A stretch of 64,000 nt of DNA, from NCBI GenBank assembly GCA_036346225.1, contig JARFIW010000500.1, forward strand, positions 1,798,001 through 1,862,000, given 5' to 3'. Below the pieces are notes generated by a model. It saw only the letters and a list, made by a program, of their open reading frames with translations, did not search any database and was not told the origin of the DNA. This DNA is from Platerodrilus igneus. Its lineage: Eukaryota; Arthropoda; Insecta; Coleoptera; Lycidae. Made by a program: the position numbers and the translations under genes. Of the stretch, positions 1-11,489 are shown piece by piece (the first letter of the stretch is position 1; each line of letters opens with the position of its first letter).

Positions 1-1111
1 AGAAACGATATTTAATACCATGAGTACGTTTTTCAAGAGAAAGAAATACCTATGCATAATATTTTGTCGGCAGCTACTGATGGTGCTCCAGCAATGACGG
101 GACGTCATAAGGGTTTCATAGCTCATTTGAAACAAGCAGTACCAAATGTACTCGCTATACATTGTATTATTCATCGTCAGCACTTGGTTGCAAAAAATCT
201 GAACGAACGTTTGCATTCGTCGCTTCATTACGTTATTAGAGCAGTAAATACGATTAGAAGCAATTCATTGCATGACAGATTATTTAGCCAACTTTGTAGT
301 GAAAATGATGAAGATTACAATCGCTTGCTGCTGCACACAGAAGTTCGTTGGCTCTCAAAAGGTACTTGTTTGAACCGTTTTTTCAACTATTTGATTCAGT
401 ACTGGACTTTCTTGAAAACAGAAACGAAAAATTGCGCGAAAACCTGATTATACATAAAATGACATCGCTTATTTGACAGACTTGTTTAAAATATTTAATG
501 AAGTCAATTTACAATTGCAAGTGACGAATTGAATTTAATTAAAACAAAAACGTCATAGCTGCTTTTGTGGGAAAACTTCTTCTATTCAAACGAAATCTAG
601 GGAGAGGTGAATACAGCCACTTTCCCACATTATCAGCAGTCTCTGCAAAACATGAAGATTTACTTACTTACTGCCAACACTTGGACGTTCTTCATGTTGA
701 TTGTGTGGAGCGATTCCAGGATATTTTAAACATTAATATACCGGGTTGGGTTTTAGATCCTTTCGCAAATGCAGATACAGCAGAATCATCAAATTTAGAA
801 GAGGAACTCGTAGAACTCACAACTAACGAAGAACTAAAAGTAAAATTCAGAAATGGATATCAAGAGTTCTGGCTTCAAAACCAATACCAGTTCTTTACCC
901 TGGATTGTGGTCAAGAGTACAGATATTTTTAATTGCATTTCCTTCATCTTATTTGGCTGAGCGTGGGTTCAGTGCAGTAGCTAATTTATTGTCTAAGAAA
1001 AGGAACAAACTGCACATTACTGAACGTGGCGATTTGCGGCTGATGTTAACGAAATTGGAACCCGGCATTAGCAAATTGTTAAAACTTCACCAGCCTCAAC
1101 TATCTCATTAA
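1..1111 (+). pseudogene. hAT-type transposase relic (ZBED5/SCAND3-like)
   Basis: Decayed transposase cut off by the window's left edge. Three blocks are visible in changing frames. 52-447 reads SAATDGAPAMTGR, then HCIIHRQHLVAKNL, then HTEVRWLSKGTCL, the order seen in the RNase H-like core of hAT proteins of the ZBED5/SCAND3 group. 567-932 continues with VLFKRNL-like and CQHLDVLHVDCVERFQDIL blocks. 905-1111 holds the C-terminal dimerisation region (SSYLAERGFSAVANLLSKKR, then RGDLRLMLTKLEP). At least two frame changes (near 375 and 920) and the missing BED-finger end make it non-functional. Terminal repeats were not found. Family assignment is by recalled motif order; a search would be needed to name the subfamily. 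Confidence 0.75.
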
Positions 1112-1301
1112 TTTTTTCTTCTTAATCTTTTTTTCTGTTCATTATGTATTCATATTTAAGTTTTAATAAACAAATTTGTACTACATTTGATAGTCGTTTT
1201 AATTAAGGTTTACTTTTGCGATTTTTAATATATATACCTTGTCCAACGCTTTAGTGAACGCTTGTAATAGCAGTCAAAAGTGCAACGTACGTATATGAGT
1301 A

Positions 1302-1302
<1 letters not shown>

Positions 1303-1359
<57 letters not shown>

Positions 1360-1375
1360 TAGATAGATAGATACT
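1303..1375. repeat. (AT)n then (GATA)n microsatellite
   Basis: About 55 bases of alternating AT run directly into five GATA-type units (1354-1375). Between the hAT relic and this tract (1112-1302) there is only AT-rich sequence. Confidence 0.95.
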
Positions 1376-1388
1376 ATGCAACAATATT

Positions 1389-1975
1389 TTAATATTCGTT
1401 ATAATGCACTATAAATGAGGAGGGGGGCGTTGGAAGTTTTTTTTCCAGTAGAGGGGGCGGTGGTTCAGAAAAGGTTGGGAACCTATGTGCTAGACTGTCC
1501 CATTTTTCTCGGGCATAAAAAAAAAATGCTGATTTACGAAAGGTAATTCCATTATCAGCAAGCAGTTTTTGGTACTCGGCAATATCACACTCTTGACCAT
1601 CGCCTAACAACAAGGTTTTTGATGACATAACCATGTTGCTTAGCATGAGCAATGAATTTCCGAACTCAATCCATGGCTTCGGACTTTGGTTTGATAAAGT
1701 ACACCATGGGAAATTTGGAGTAGTCATCTTCGAACTCTACATAGTGTGACATCAAATGGTTATGGTGTCCCATTTTTCCACAAACATTAGTGCTGATGAG
1801 TTCATATACTTTAATTGGACAATTGGGTCGAGATGTATAAGACGAACGATGTTGTTTTCCATAGATACAACTTTCACGAAACTCTTTGTTGTTGTTGACT
1901 TCAACTGCTTCTAACCGTAGATTATTTTGGCATAACGTTTACTTTGATGTATTAACGTTTCATGCCACCCTTGGA
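1389..1975 (-). pseudogene. Copia-type integrase fragment
   Basis: Read on the minus strand from about 1975 downward, this gives a GAG-pre-integrase stretch (WHETLIHQSKRY), a GKQHRSSY segment, then HYVEFEDDYSKFPMVYFI and KPKSEAMD, and finally AEYQKLLADNGITFR. This is the order found at the start of Ty1/copia integrases. Frame changes fall near 1700 and 1880, and no LTRs were recognised nearby, so this is an isolated fragment. It differs from the Copia element at 23306-26132, whose integrase reads differently. Confidence 0.65.
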
Positions 1976-2289
1976 ATTGCACATTTATTTAATTAGAACT
2001 CCACAGATAATTAAATCCAATTACGGAGTTACACAGGTAAAAAAGCCTAGAAGAACAAACAAAATCTACAAGAGCAGATAAAAGTAACAACATTACTATT
2101 ACAAATATTAAACAACGGTAAGAACTTAATCTAGTCGAATTTACTTAAAATTAGTCTAATATAAACTAGAAACTACTCACAACACTCATTAAGGTTAACG
2201 TTAATCTAAAGGCAATCTAAATATTTAATAGCTCGATATCATTACAGAAGTACTCAAAAAGAATTAAGAATTAAAGATATCACTAAAAA

Positions 2290-3474
2290 CAGATTTATTA
2301 TATAGTGTACAAATTCTGTATATGGGGGAATTCTTATACACATTTAGTGTTAGCCAGTTTTAAATAGATATATAATTTGATGTATCTAAGTGTTTTGAGA
2401 CACGAAAGTTAACGTTAGAAAGGCAATTTGATGCATCAATTAGATTATTGAGGAGTTTATACAGATATAATAAACCCAGCCTGTCTCCTCGATTTCAAAG
2501 AAGGCAAGTTAAATTCATTAAGTAAATCCTTATAGGGGTAACCTCAAGTTGGATATTTATGATGTTTTTAAAATAAAAAGTTTTAGGAACCTCCTCTGTA
2601 CCTTCTCAGTATGTAGAGAATGGAAGTGATAGAAGGGAGATCAAATAAATGATCAATTTTCTAAGATACATCTAACGAACACAAAATACAAAACTTTTAG
2701 ACAAATAATACTTGTGAAACAACTTATTCTACGTATAAGGAAGTCTAAAACGTGTAATGCTTTTCTAATTACAGTATCAATATGAACATCAAAGGAAAGT
2801 CTGACATCAAATATAATACCCAAATCCTTGACATGAGAAACCCTTGTAATAATAGCATCACCTAACGAATAGCAAAATGTAACGAAATACTTCTTATTAC
2901 TATAAGATAAAATGGCACATTTATCCCTGTTTAAAAATAACTGATTAGAAGAACACCCCTCTAAAATCTTACGATTGTCATCTTCAAACAATTTGCATTT
3001 GGAAATAAAATGAACTTTTGAAAATAATTTTAAGTCGTCAGCAAATAACAACAATTTATTAGTGCTGAAAAAAGTAGGGTCATTAATATAAAATAGAAAA
3101 AATTTTGAGCCCAGCACTTTTCCCTGTGGGACACCACAACTTAATGATATAGAATGCAGTTGGTAAGCATCAAGTTCTACATGCTGTGATCTATTAAATA
3201 AATGAGATCTAAAAAGCAACAGGTGTTTATCAGAAAATTCAAAATTATTCAGTTCAAGCAATAATAACTTATGGCTTATACTCTCGAAAACCTTTGAAAA
3301 ACCAAAGTATATCACATCACATTGTGAGTTGTAATTTATACACTCAGATATAAACTGGATTATGCAACACAAGTTTGATATGGTTGATCTCCTCTGAAGA
3401 AAACCATACTGTAGATGAAAAATATGATTAAAGAGTTGAGAAACTAACAAACTGTTTAAGATATACTCAAACAC
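2290..3474 (-). pseudogene. Non-LTR reverse transcriptase fragment (CR1/Jockey-like)
   Basis: A 273-residue open stretch (2653-3474) carries reverse transcriptase landmarks in order: QYGFLQRRST, SCGVPQG, and the catalytic-type motif LLFADDLKLF, followed by HVKDLGIIFDVRLSFDVHI and a LDFLIRR block. Below 2653 the reading continues in other frames through VQRRFLK-like and GLLYLYKLLNNLIDA-like segments to about 2290, typical of the region after the RT domain. The 5' part is lost: the reading stops at 3474, where the (TAA)n tail of another LINE begins, suggesting that the second element landed inside this one. Confidence 0.8.
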
Positions 3475-3477
3475 TTA

Positions 3478-3505
3478 ATTATTATTATTATTATTATTAT
3501 TATTA
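3478..3505. repeat. (ATT)n tail of the adjacent LINE
   Basis: Nine ATT units. On the minus strand this is a (TAA)n run just beyond the 3' end of the LINE at 3506-5640. TAA-repeat tails are a known hallmark of I-clade and some related non-LTR elements. Confidence 0.85.
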
Positions 3506-5640
3506 ATCGACTTTATTATTGGATAGCGTACAAAAATTATAAATTACAAATCATATTAAACTCACTATACATATAACGCTTTACTGCCATACACAAGCGA
3601 GATTGAAGCCATAAGGCTCCGTCTTCCACCTAACTTGTTAATGATAACAAACTATGAATAATTAAAATCCTAACATGAATATTCAAAAATTAGAGCTAAT
3701 AACTAATTGAGAAATAAATCACTCATTTATTTACGCAATCAAACACACAACGAGTGCAAATGAAGAAAAGAGGACAACCGTACGATAACAATGACTAATT
3801 GGTTTTGACTGTCTGTAGATACTCAAAGAATAGTCTGCAAAATTTATAAGTTGTCGGAGCACTATGGATACTTAGCGGAATTGAATTCCAAAACAGTGCA
3901 CCAGTGACATGAAAGGACAAATGGTAGCTCTGTGTTTGATGAACCGGGATAGCCAATAAATCGTCGTGCCTTGTATTATAACTACGGTTTGATAAAGCAG
4001 AACATTTTGACACTAAGTAGGATGAACATTTAGTCGAGAAAAGTTTGTAGAAAATAAACAACCATAAGTATCTTTCTTCTGTTGTTTAGTTTGAGCCATC
4101 TCATGCTAATGTAAAGTGGAGTTACATGATCTCGTTTTTTAAGATTATGTATAAAGCGAATACAACAATTTTGTGCCCGCTGGAGCCTATAGTTAAGTTC
4201 AGGAGATAAACTTGAATAAATAATATCACGATAATCAAAATGTGGCATGATTAACTTTGAACCAGTCGAAATTTTAAGTGTGTTGGTGAAAATCGTTTAT
4301 AACGATTCAAAGCGTGCAATGCACCGAAGACTGTAAGACAAGTATGCGTTATTTGGTTTCTCCAACTATTGGTCAATGAAAATTCCGAGGTCTTTTACAT
4401 AATAAGATAGTTCTATTGTGCTTAATCCGCTTAAGGGTCGGAGCAGCTCTTAAATCAGTTTTGTGCAGCATTTTTGGAGTTCCAACAAGAATTGCTTTAC
4501 ATTTAGAAGAGTTAATTTGTAGACTATTACTCCTACCCCACTGGAGAATAATAGAGAGATCCTCATTTCTTTAATAAACGCGGAAGCGACATTATCTGGT
4601 TGAAAATGATAATAAAGCTGAACATCATGCACATAACTGGTAACGGGTATGGTATAAGTACTTCGATAAATCTTGTATATACAAACCAAAAAGGAGTGGG
4701 CCTAAAACGCTTCCCTGAGGAACACCTGCTTTTAATTCTACCCAATTAGAAGAAGTGGAGGTACCATCTGTGATAACCTGTTGCCTTCTGCCATTAATAA
4801 AGCAGCAGAACCATTGAACCAAATAATCCGAAAAATTATTTAGTTTGTATAGTTTAGCACAGAGAATATCAAAATTAGCACTATTAAAAGCTAGGCTAAA
4901 ATCAGTGAGAACAAGAACGGTGGCCTGTCGGTTATCCATGGCGTTCTTGATATCATCTACCACCTGGATCAGCGCTGAACAGGTACTATGCCCTTTACGA
5001 AAACCAAATGTCAGGATAAGTATTTTGTACGAAATGAAGTATCGATAATGGAATGAAGTCATCGATCACATACGAGGCTATGTGACAGAACATACGAGAT
5101 AAAATATAATCGGAGACAATGGCATTAGGCTTAATGTGACAATATCAGCTGAATAAGAAAATTCAAATTTAGGGGCATGAGTTATTAGAGTCTGGGAGAC
5201 GAGAGATTGTTTCTTGAACAATGACTTGGTCTAATGGTCTAATTGTCTGATTGCAAATAATGAAAATAGCAATAATTTATCAATAAGTCCTTCATTGCCT
5301 TTCTTAAAAACAGGCTGAACAAGTGACAATTTCCAGATATCAGAAATTACACCCAAATTTAAAGATAAATTAAAAATATGAATCAAACATGGGTACAAAA
5401 ATCGAGAATAATAAAGAAGTATACATGCAGGAATCTTATCAGGACCAGAACTAAAAAAAGGCAATCTATTACAAGCAGTAAGTCCATCAGATCAAGTTAT
5501 TACTGGAATATCGATAATTTCGAAAAGACTATGAGTATCAACAGTGGCAGGTGCACGAATTACAGGATTAAGCTGCAGACCAGAAAAAACTCGGAAAAAG
5601 CATTAACAACATTAACCAGTGTTGTAATAGTTAATTTTTT
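3506..5640 (-). pseudogene. Non-LTR retrotransposon, 3' half (I/Jockey-like), with tail
   Basis: Minus-strand reading in several frames. It starts near 5640 with a connector, then FSSGPDKIPA (5450), FGFRKGHSTCSALIQVVDDI (about 5000), LTDFSLAFNSANFDIL, KAGVPQGSVLGPLLFGLYI (about 4720), the catalytic box region, and after the RT domain HFDYRDIIYSSLSPELNYRL (about 4240) and YNTRHDDLLAIPVHQT (about 3970), ending at the (TAA)n tail. The catalytic box reads YVHDVQLY where an active element has Y-x-D-D, so one essential Asp is lost. Several stops and frame shifts occur, and the 5' ORF1 and endonuclease are absent. It lies next to, and probably inside, the LINE at 2290-3474. Confidence 0.8.
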
Positions 5641-5849
5641 TGAACCAGTACAATGATATATCGAACAAACAGAAAATCTTGACTTATTATTTTTCTAACT
5701 GTTTTTCTTTATGTCACATTATCTCTAGGCAACTACATTCAACTTACATTACAAAATCTCCCCCTTTTTTTTTAAATGAAGCAAAAGAAAGAATTGTAGA
5801 TTTAGATTTTGGGGTTTATGCACAATACGTCTATTATGCATTTTTACAA

Positions 5850-6510
5850 AACTTTCAGTGTTGAGATCTGAACTTAAGCCAGATGCACATTTTGAATCTT
5901 TCCGTGGGGTTGTTACTTTCCTCAAAGTTACATCTTCAGTAGGCTTTTGATCTCCATTAGTCTCACAAACAGGAACATCAGATTTTGATGGAAGCAGACC
6001 TAATAGTGCGAACTATTCTGCTAAAATTCATTTTTACCACCTTTCATGATATAAGATAGCGATTCCACAACAGGGTGTAACATGGTACCTTCACTTTTGC
6101 AGTCAGTTAACCAAACTCACTGCCCGTTACTCAGATTACTGACAGGACAGACTCATTTAGTTTGATTATACTTTCGCGTAATACAACTTTGATTTCTAAC
6201 TTCATTAATTGTATAGGTTTAGATACAGGTATTTTAGCTTTGAGGGCTTTCGGGAAAACATTCAGAATCTCCCATAGTTTTCTGTTCGTACATAATTGTG
6301 TTGGAGAGTAAGCTGGAGTATTGTGATATATATAGTAAACCTAACTTTCAATCCTTTTCTTTTTTAATTAGACTTTTTATTATTTTTACCGCAGCTTCTG
6401 CCAAACCATTAGACTACGTAAAATATAGACTTCTAGTTGTTAGCTTAAAGCCATATTTTCTTTCAAAGTTACTAAATGCACTAGATTCTTTAAATGGACA
6501 AAACTGAGGA
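5850..6510 (-). pseudogene. Ty3/gypsy integrase C-terminal fragment
   Basis: Minus-strand translation gives FERKYGFKLTTRSLYFT, a stop, SNGLAEAAVKIIKSLIKK and then YHNTPAYSPTQLC with NRKL. This matches the end of the catalytic core of gypsy-type integrases (the H/Y-x-Q-S-N-G box and the NTP box). A looser C-terminal reading runs to about 5850. Stops and frame shifts are present. It is cut at 6510, where the plus-strand LINE begins. Confidence 0.65.
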
Positions 6511-9500
6511 TATACCTGAATGTATTTCTCCCAAATACACAGCGAACTTCAATTGTTATTTAAGATGATGGCATCTTTTGGGGTAAAAAGTTCCGGAGTT
6601 AAATTGTCCCCCCATTCGGATCTTCGGGAGGGGACTACTTTGGAAAGTATAAAGGAAGAGCCGGGAACATTTTGCAAGTCGGAGCGTGAAATGTCAGAAG
6701 TATGAAGCAAGTAGCTAAGCTAGAGCTTTTGAAAATTGAAATGCACAGGTTAGCACTAAACAGGGATTAGCGAAGTTTGTTGGCCAGAGGTGGGGTTTGG
6801 GTAATTCATACAGAATCAGATGAAGGAAATTCGGGTGTGTGTATAGTTAAGCGAAAAAAAATAGAACACTGTGTAGAAAACTACTTACAAAAGAACAAAG
6901 GAGTACCCATGGTTAGATTAGACTCTAAACCTGTAGATATGGTAATATAAGTATACATATCTACCTTTAGCTACAGTGAGGAAGGGATAGAAGCGATCTA
7001 CACAGATATCGAAGACATCCTAAAATGCATAAAAAGATATGAACATTTAATAATTACGGGGGATTTTAATGCAGTGGTAGGAGAGGATAAGGAAGGAGCG
7101 TTAGTAGGTTTATTTAGATTAGACACGAGAAACAACAGGGGAAATAGGCTGGTAGAATTTTGCGACAAAAAACAATTTAACCATCACAAATACATTATTT
7201 CAACATCATGCTAGAGGACGATACACGTGTAAGATGTTAGGGAATATAGGAAGGTATCCAATAGATTACGTTCTTGTTTGACAACGGTTTAGGAATCAAG
7301 TACAAGGCTGTAGAAGCTACCCAGAAGCAGATATAGATACTGACCACAACATCGTAATTCTGTAAGTCGCATTTAAATTTAAAAATCTGAAAAAAAGGGA
7401 ATGGAAAAAGGTACTTGACTTTGAGAAACTAAAAGATAAAGATATCCACGAAAGATTTGAAAAAGTCAAATGAAGTGCTGAAAGACATCGGGAAAATTTA
7501 TGATACTAAGGAAGTAGAAACCGAATGGAATAACATTAAATCTAGCTTAGACATGGCGGCCAGAGGCATTCTGGTGTATACACAAAATGAATATAAAAAA
7601 CTATGGATAACAAAAGATATTCTGAATTTAATAGAAGAAAGACGAAAATACAAAAACAAACCAGATGAAGCAGGAAAACATAGATGCAAAGCCATAAAAT
7701 GGGAAATTATTCACAAATCCAGGAAAGCTGAAGAACAATGGATTGAAAGAAAGTACAAAGAAGTACAAACTAAGATTGAAATAGGAAAGACAGATGAAGC
7801 ATACAAACTAATTAGAATGAATTTTAGGGATACAAAACCATACAGCAAAAATATAAGGGGCATGGAAGGATACACCATCCATGAAAATGTGGAGAAAAAG
7901 GTTAGATGGCAAGAATATCTAAGAAATTTATATGCAGGACAGAATTTAGCAGCACTAGAACAGGAATGGGCATTGAAAAGGATGTCTTGGATATTCTATA
8001 CTTAGAGATGAGTTTGAATCAGCATTAAAGGGTTTGAAAAATTGTAAGACACCAGTTATAGATAAGGTGAAAGCAGAAACTCTAAAAGTTCCTGGACAAG
8101 CAGTAACAGAATGTCTCTTTCAACTTGTAAGCTATATGTATGAGACAAACGAGATACCCAAAGATTTCAAACGTTATATGATAATCACTATACCTAAAAA
8201 GCAAGGCACTGATGGATGTGAAAATTTTCGAAAAAGAAGTTTGTCAACACCCGTATTAAAACAATTAACTACAATTGTACAAAGACGGATGGAAAAATGA
8301 GCTGAGGAAATACTAGGAGAAGGTCAATTTGGGTTTAGGCGAAACAGAGGAACACGGGAACACTCTGAGGGTGATAATAGAGAAGACAATGGAAAAAGAA
8401 GAAAGCGTGTATATAGGGCTTGTAGATCTGTAAAAGCATTCAACAATATAAAATGTAAAGAAATGTTTTGAAATACTCAAAAGTATTGGAATAAGTTTTA
8501 GGAATAGACAGATAGTTCATAGCATATACAGGGAGTAAATAATGGTAATAGAATTAGAACAGGAACGTAAAGAAGTAAATGTTAGGAAAGGGGTGAGACA
8601 GGATGTGCCCTATGTCCGTTAATTTTTAACTTGTACATCAAAGAGGCAATGAATACTCTCGAATACAGAACAACATTTGGAATTAGTTTGCAGGGACAAA
8701 AGATTGGTATGCTTAGATTTGCAGATGATATAGTGGTATTATCATCTAGCAAGGAAGAGTTTGAAGTAGCTCTTGTTGAATTGGAAACAATTCTAACAGA
8801 GAAATGTGGTATGCAAATTGACAAAAATAGAACTAAAGTACCGGTGTATAAAGGAGGCGTGAATAAGCAAAAACTTACAAGAGGATAAGAATTTCTACTA
8901 CCTAGGAAGTCAATAAACACAAGATAAGAAAAGTGTGAAAGATATAAGACAAAAACTACCACAAGGTCGTGGTGCATTTAACAAAAAAAAGCAACTACTG
9001 TGTTCAAAGACAACAAACACAGAAAGAAGGAAAATATTGCTAAAAGCATATGTGTGTGGAGCACAGCACTGTACGGGTAGGTAAGGTGGACAGTATGAGA
9101 AGCAAACGGGAAGAAGATAGAAGCGTTTGAAATGTGCTGCTGCAGACGTATGTTTGAATATATTGTGGACAGACATAGTTAAGACAAGGTAGGTACTAGA
9201 AATGGTAGGAAAGAAAGAAATATGTGGAAAACAGTAAAAAGTATGAGAGATGGATGATAGGATACATACTAAGGCATAGTGCGAAATTTATTATAAGCAG
9301 AGAAAGGGAAAATAAAAGAAAGAGGTAGACCTAAATTAGACTATTGCACACAGATAGTGAAAGATGTAGGCTGTAGGAATTTCAGGAAAATGTGTAGGTT
9401 AGCCCAGAATAGAAATAAATGGAAGTACTCGTCCAACCAGTTCCAGAACTTAAAGATGAAAAAGTAATTGTATCTAAAGCTGATAATTATCATAAACAAC

Positions 9501-9650
9501 TACAATTTTGAAGTATTCTCGATAAATGAAGATTGTGCAATTGGAAACTGTTGATTCGGTAAGTGTCTAAGTGGTGGGAGATCTTAGTAGTCATCAGGTT
9601 GCCTAACCCTATTCGCATACCAATGAATATAGGTGAAATTGGGTATTTTA
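6511..9650 (+). pseudogene. LINE family B, copy 1 (endonuclease plus reverse transcriptase)
   Basis: Nearly full-length but broken LINE. The 5' leader (6520-6720) matches the inverted copy at 17458-17740. An APE-type endonuclease follows: a GDFNAVVGE-like box near 7060 and an IDYVLV-like box near 7265. Next come a linker (7457-8005), RT motifs (8034-8300; GVRQ region near 8595; LRFADDIVVLSSSKEE at 8715) and a C-terminal segment (WSTALYG, then KIEAFEMCCCRRM near 9115). The shared 3' UTR ends near 9650 (compare 14690-14760). Insect proteins of this layout are usually labelled endonuclease-reverse transcriptase. Many stops make it inactive. Clade (RTE-like or other) was not settled. Confidence 0.8.
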
Positions 9651-9669
9651 AAAAAAACCAATAGAATGA

Positions 9670-10165
9670 CATAAGTGTAAAAAGATACAAAAAAAGATTA
9701 GCACAAGACTGGGCTGTACTTAACAAGAAAAGCAGCTGCTATGTTGGAAGATAACAAACATAGAAACACAAACAGTAGAAAAAGCGGACCGGAAAAATAT
9801 AGAAGTATTAGAAATGTGGTGCTATAGACATATGATGAAGCTATCATGAAGAGACAAAGTTAAGAACAAGGAGGCACTAGAAATGGTAAGGGAAGAAGAA
9901 ATATGTGGAAAACAGTGAAAAATAAGAAAACTAGGATGATAAGACACATATTAAGACACGAGGGAACAGTGCAGCATATATTGAAATGGAGAAAGGAAAA
10001 GGAATGATAGAGGTAGACCTTGATTAGGCTATTGCACACAGGTTAGTGAAAGATGTAAGTTATGGGATGTTCAGGGAAATGTGTATGATAGCTCAGAATA
10101 GAAAACAAAGGATGTATGTGTCCAACCAGTTCTAGGACTGAAGACATATTGTTGATGATGATTTA
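9670..10165 (+). pseudogene. LINE family A, 3' fragment
   Basis: Only the C-terminal coding end and 3' tail remain: a RLAQDWAVLNKKSSCYVG-like start, an EVLEMWCYRHMM-like block near 9810 and a MIRHILRHEG-like block near 9940. The copy ends at a characteristic tail reading TCTAGGACTGAAGAC followed by TGATGATGAT. The same tail, inverted, closes the fragments at 13795 and 32638, defining a family related to but distinct from family B. Confidence 0.7.
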
Positions 10166-11213
10166 TATGTACTTACATTCTTATGTTTATTTTTAACACT
10201 ATAAGCATCGATAATGTTGATTAGTTTATTTATAAGAATAAATTTGCCTGATTTATTAATATGCAATCTATGATGGGTGAAGTTACATATGTATAGAATA
10301 GCATTGGGATCAATAAGTATTGCAGATTTACTAAATTCAGTGAGACGAAACATGTTATTTTTACACATGCAACTGTTATAATCAAACACGTTAAACCAAA
10401 ATGATGACAATATGAATATAACATTAATATGTTGAACACATATTTAGAGCACTTACGACAACATCACTTATTGGACCACCGCAAATTGCATTATTAGAAC
10501 CAACCAATGTTTTGTCATCTTCAAAATTTCGTGCACACACTGTGTGGTAGGTATTTGCAGTTTAAAAAACATGTACTTTTCGGCGTCAATAAATTCATTT
10601 TTACCTGTACTTATAGTTCCTTTCGGTGGATCGAACTATCTGTTGCTTGGGCCTAGATTGATGAGGCGTTTGCCGCTTTTTTTTGTGGAGGGAAGACACG
10701 AGTTGCCTGATCACAAAGTCCATCTGCTCCGCCCTGCTCTGGGTGAGGGTGCGATTAATACTACACTGTGAACACGCGGGTGAGCCTGTTTCCTGTTCCT
10801 TTATATGGGTCCTAAGTAACTGTAGCAACCGCATGTGTATAAAGTCCAATGAATAACTAAACATTGTAGTTTTGGAATGATTGTCTTGGTGTGTGAGGAT
10901 ATTAATTATTAATATTGTAATATGTGATGACTTCTTTATTGGGGACAATTTGATGTAGTTAAGTTTATGCTTACGACGATATTGAATATTAATATTGTAT
11001 TTACGGTGACCATTTTATCTATTTAATTGTAGATTTACCATGATGATTTGGAGCTGTTGGTTTTAGTGTTGTAATGTTGCAATTTTTTTTGTATGGTAAT
11101 TAATATAGGGGTGCAGCTCGCCATCTAAAAAATGATTTCTTTTGGATTTTTTTTGCTGACATGTATTTAGTAATGATGTGATTTTTTTGGAGTTGTTTGG
11201 TTATACTACACTG
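10166..11213. other. No recognised gene
   Basis: AT-rich DNA with a few short open stretches. A 92-residue minus-strand frame (10132-10410) and a 115-residue one (10601-10948) resemble nothing I know. A GC-richer island at 10630-10800 might be part of an old LTR, but no repeat partner is visible in the window. Confidence 0.5.
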
Positions 11214-11440
11214 TTACGTCTCACCAAAATTTCACTTTAATTAATTATAATTAGTAAACAGCCTTGTTAATTTCTTTTCTTTATTTCAGGCCTTTCCTTG
11301 TATATTTGTAAGACCCCGCCTACTCGCCAACTGAGCCCGGTCATTCTTTCTTTGTCTTTCAAGCTACGTCGATGTATGTAGCACCTTCTTACCATGTATG
11401 TCAGCTCCTAAAAGAGCTTCTTGTAGTATTGTTATGAGTT
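11214..11440 (-). mobile_element. Possible gypsy LTR remnant
   Basis: The block starts TGTTACGTCTCACC on the plus strand and lies just beyond the 3' end of the gypsy pol relic, where a 3' LTR would be expected. On the minus strand it contains GAAATAAAG as a possible poly(A) signal. The other boundary is a guess and there is no partner LTR, so this is only a placement argument. Confidence 0.2.
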
Positions 11441-11489
11441 GTCAAGAAGCTATTTTCCTAAGGAGAGCTAGAGAAATTTTATTGATAAC

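Noticed and set aside
4845..5048. Plus-strand frames opposite the LINE RT
   Set aside because: They are antisense shadows of the minus-strand reverse transcriptase.
10132..10948. Two minus-strand open frames (92 and 115 codons) as genes
   Set aside because: No recognisable motif, no splice context, and composition like the surrounding AT-rich DNA.
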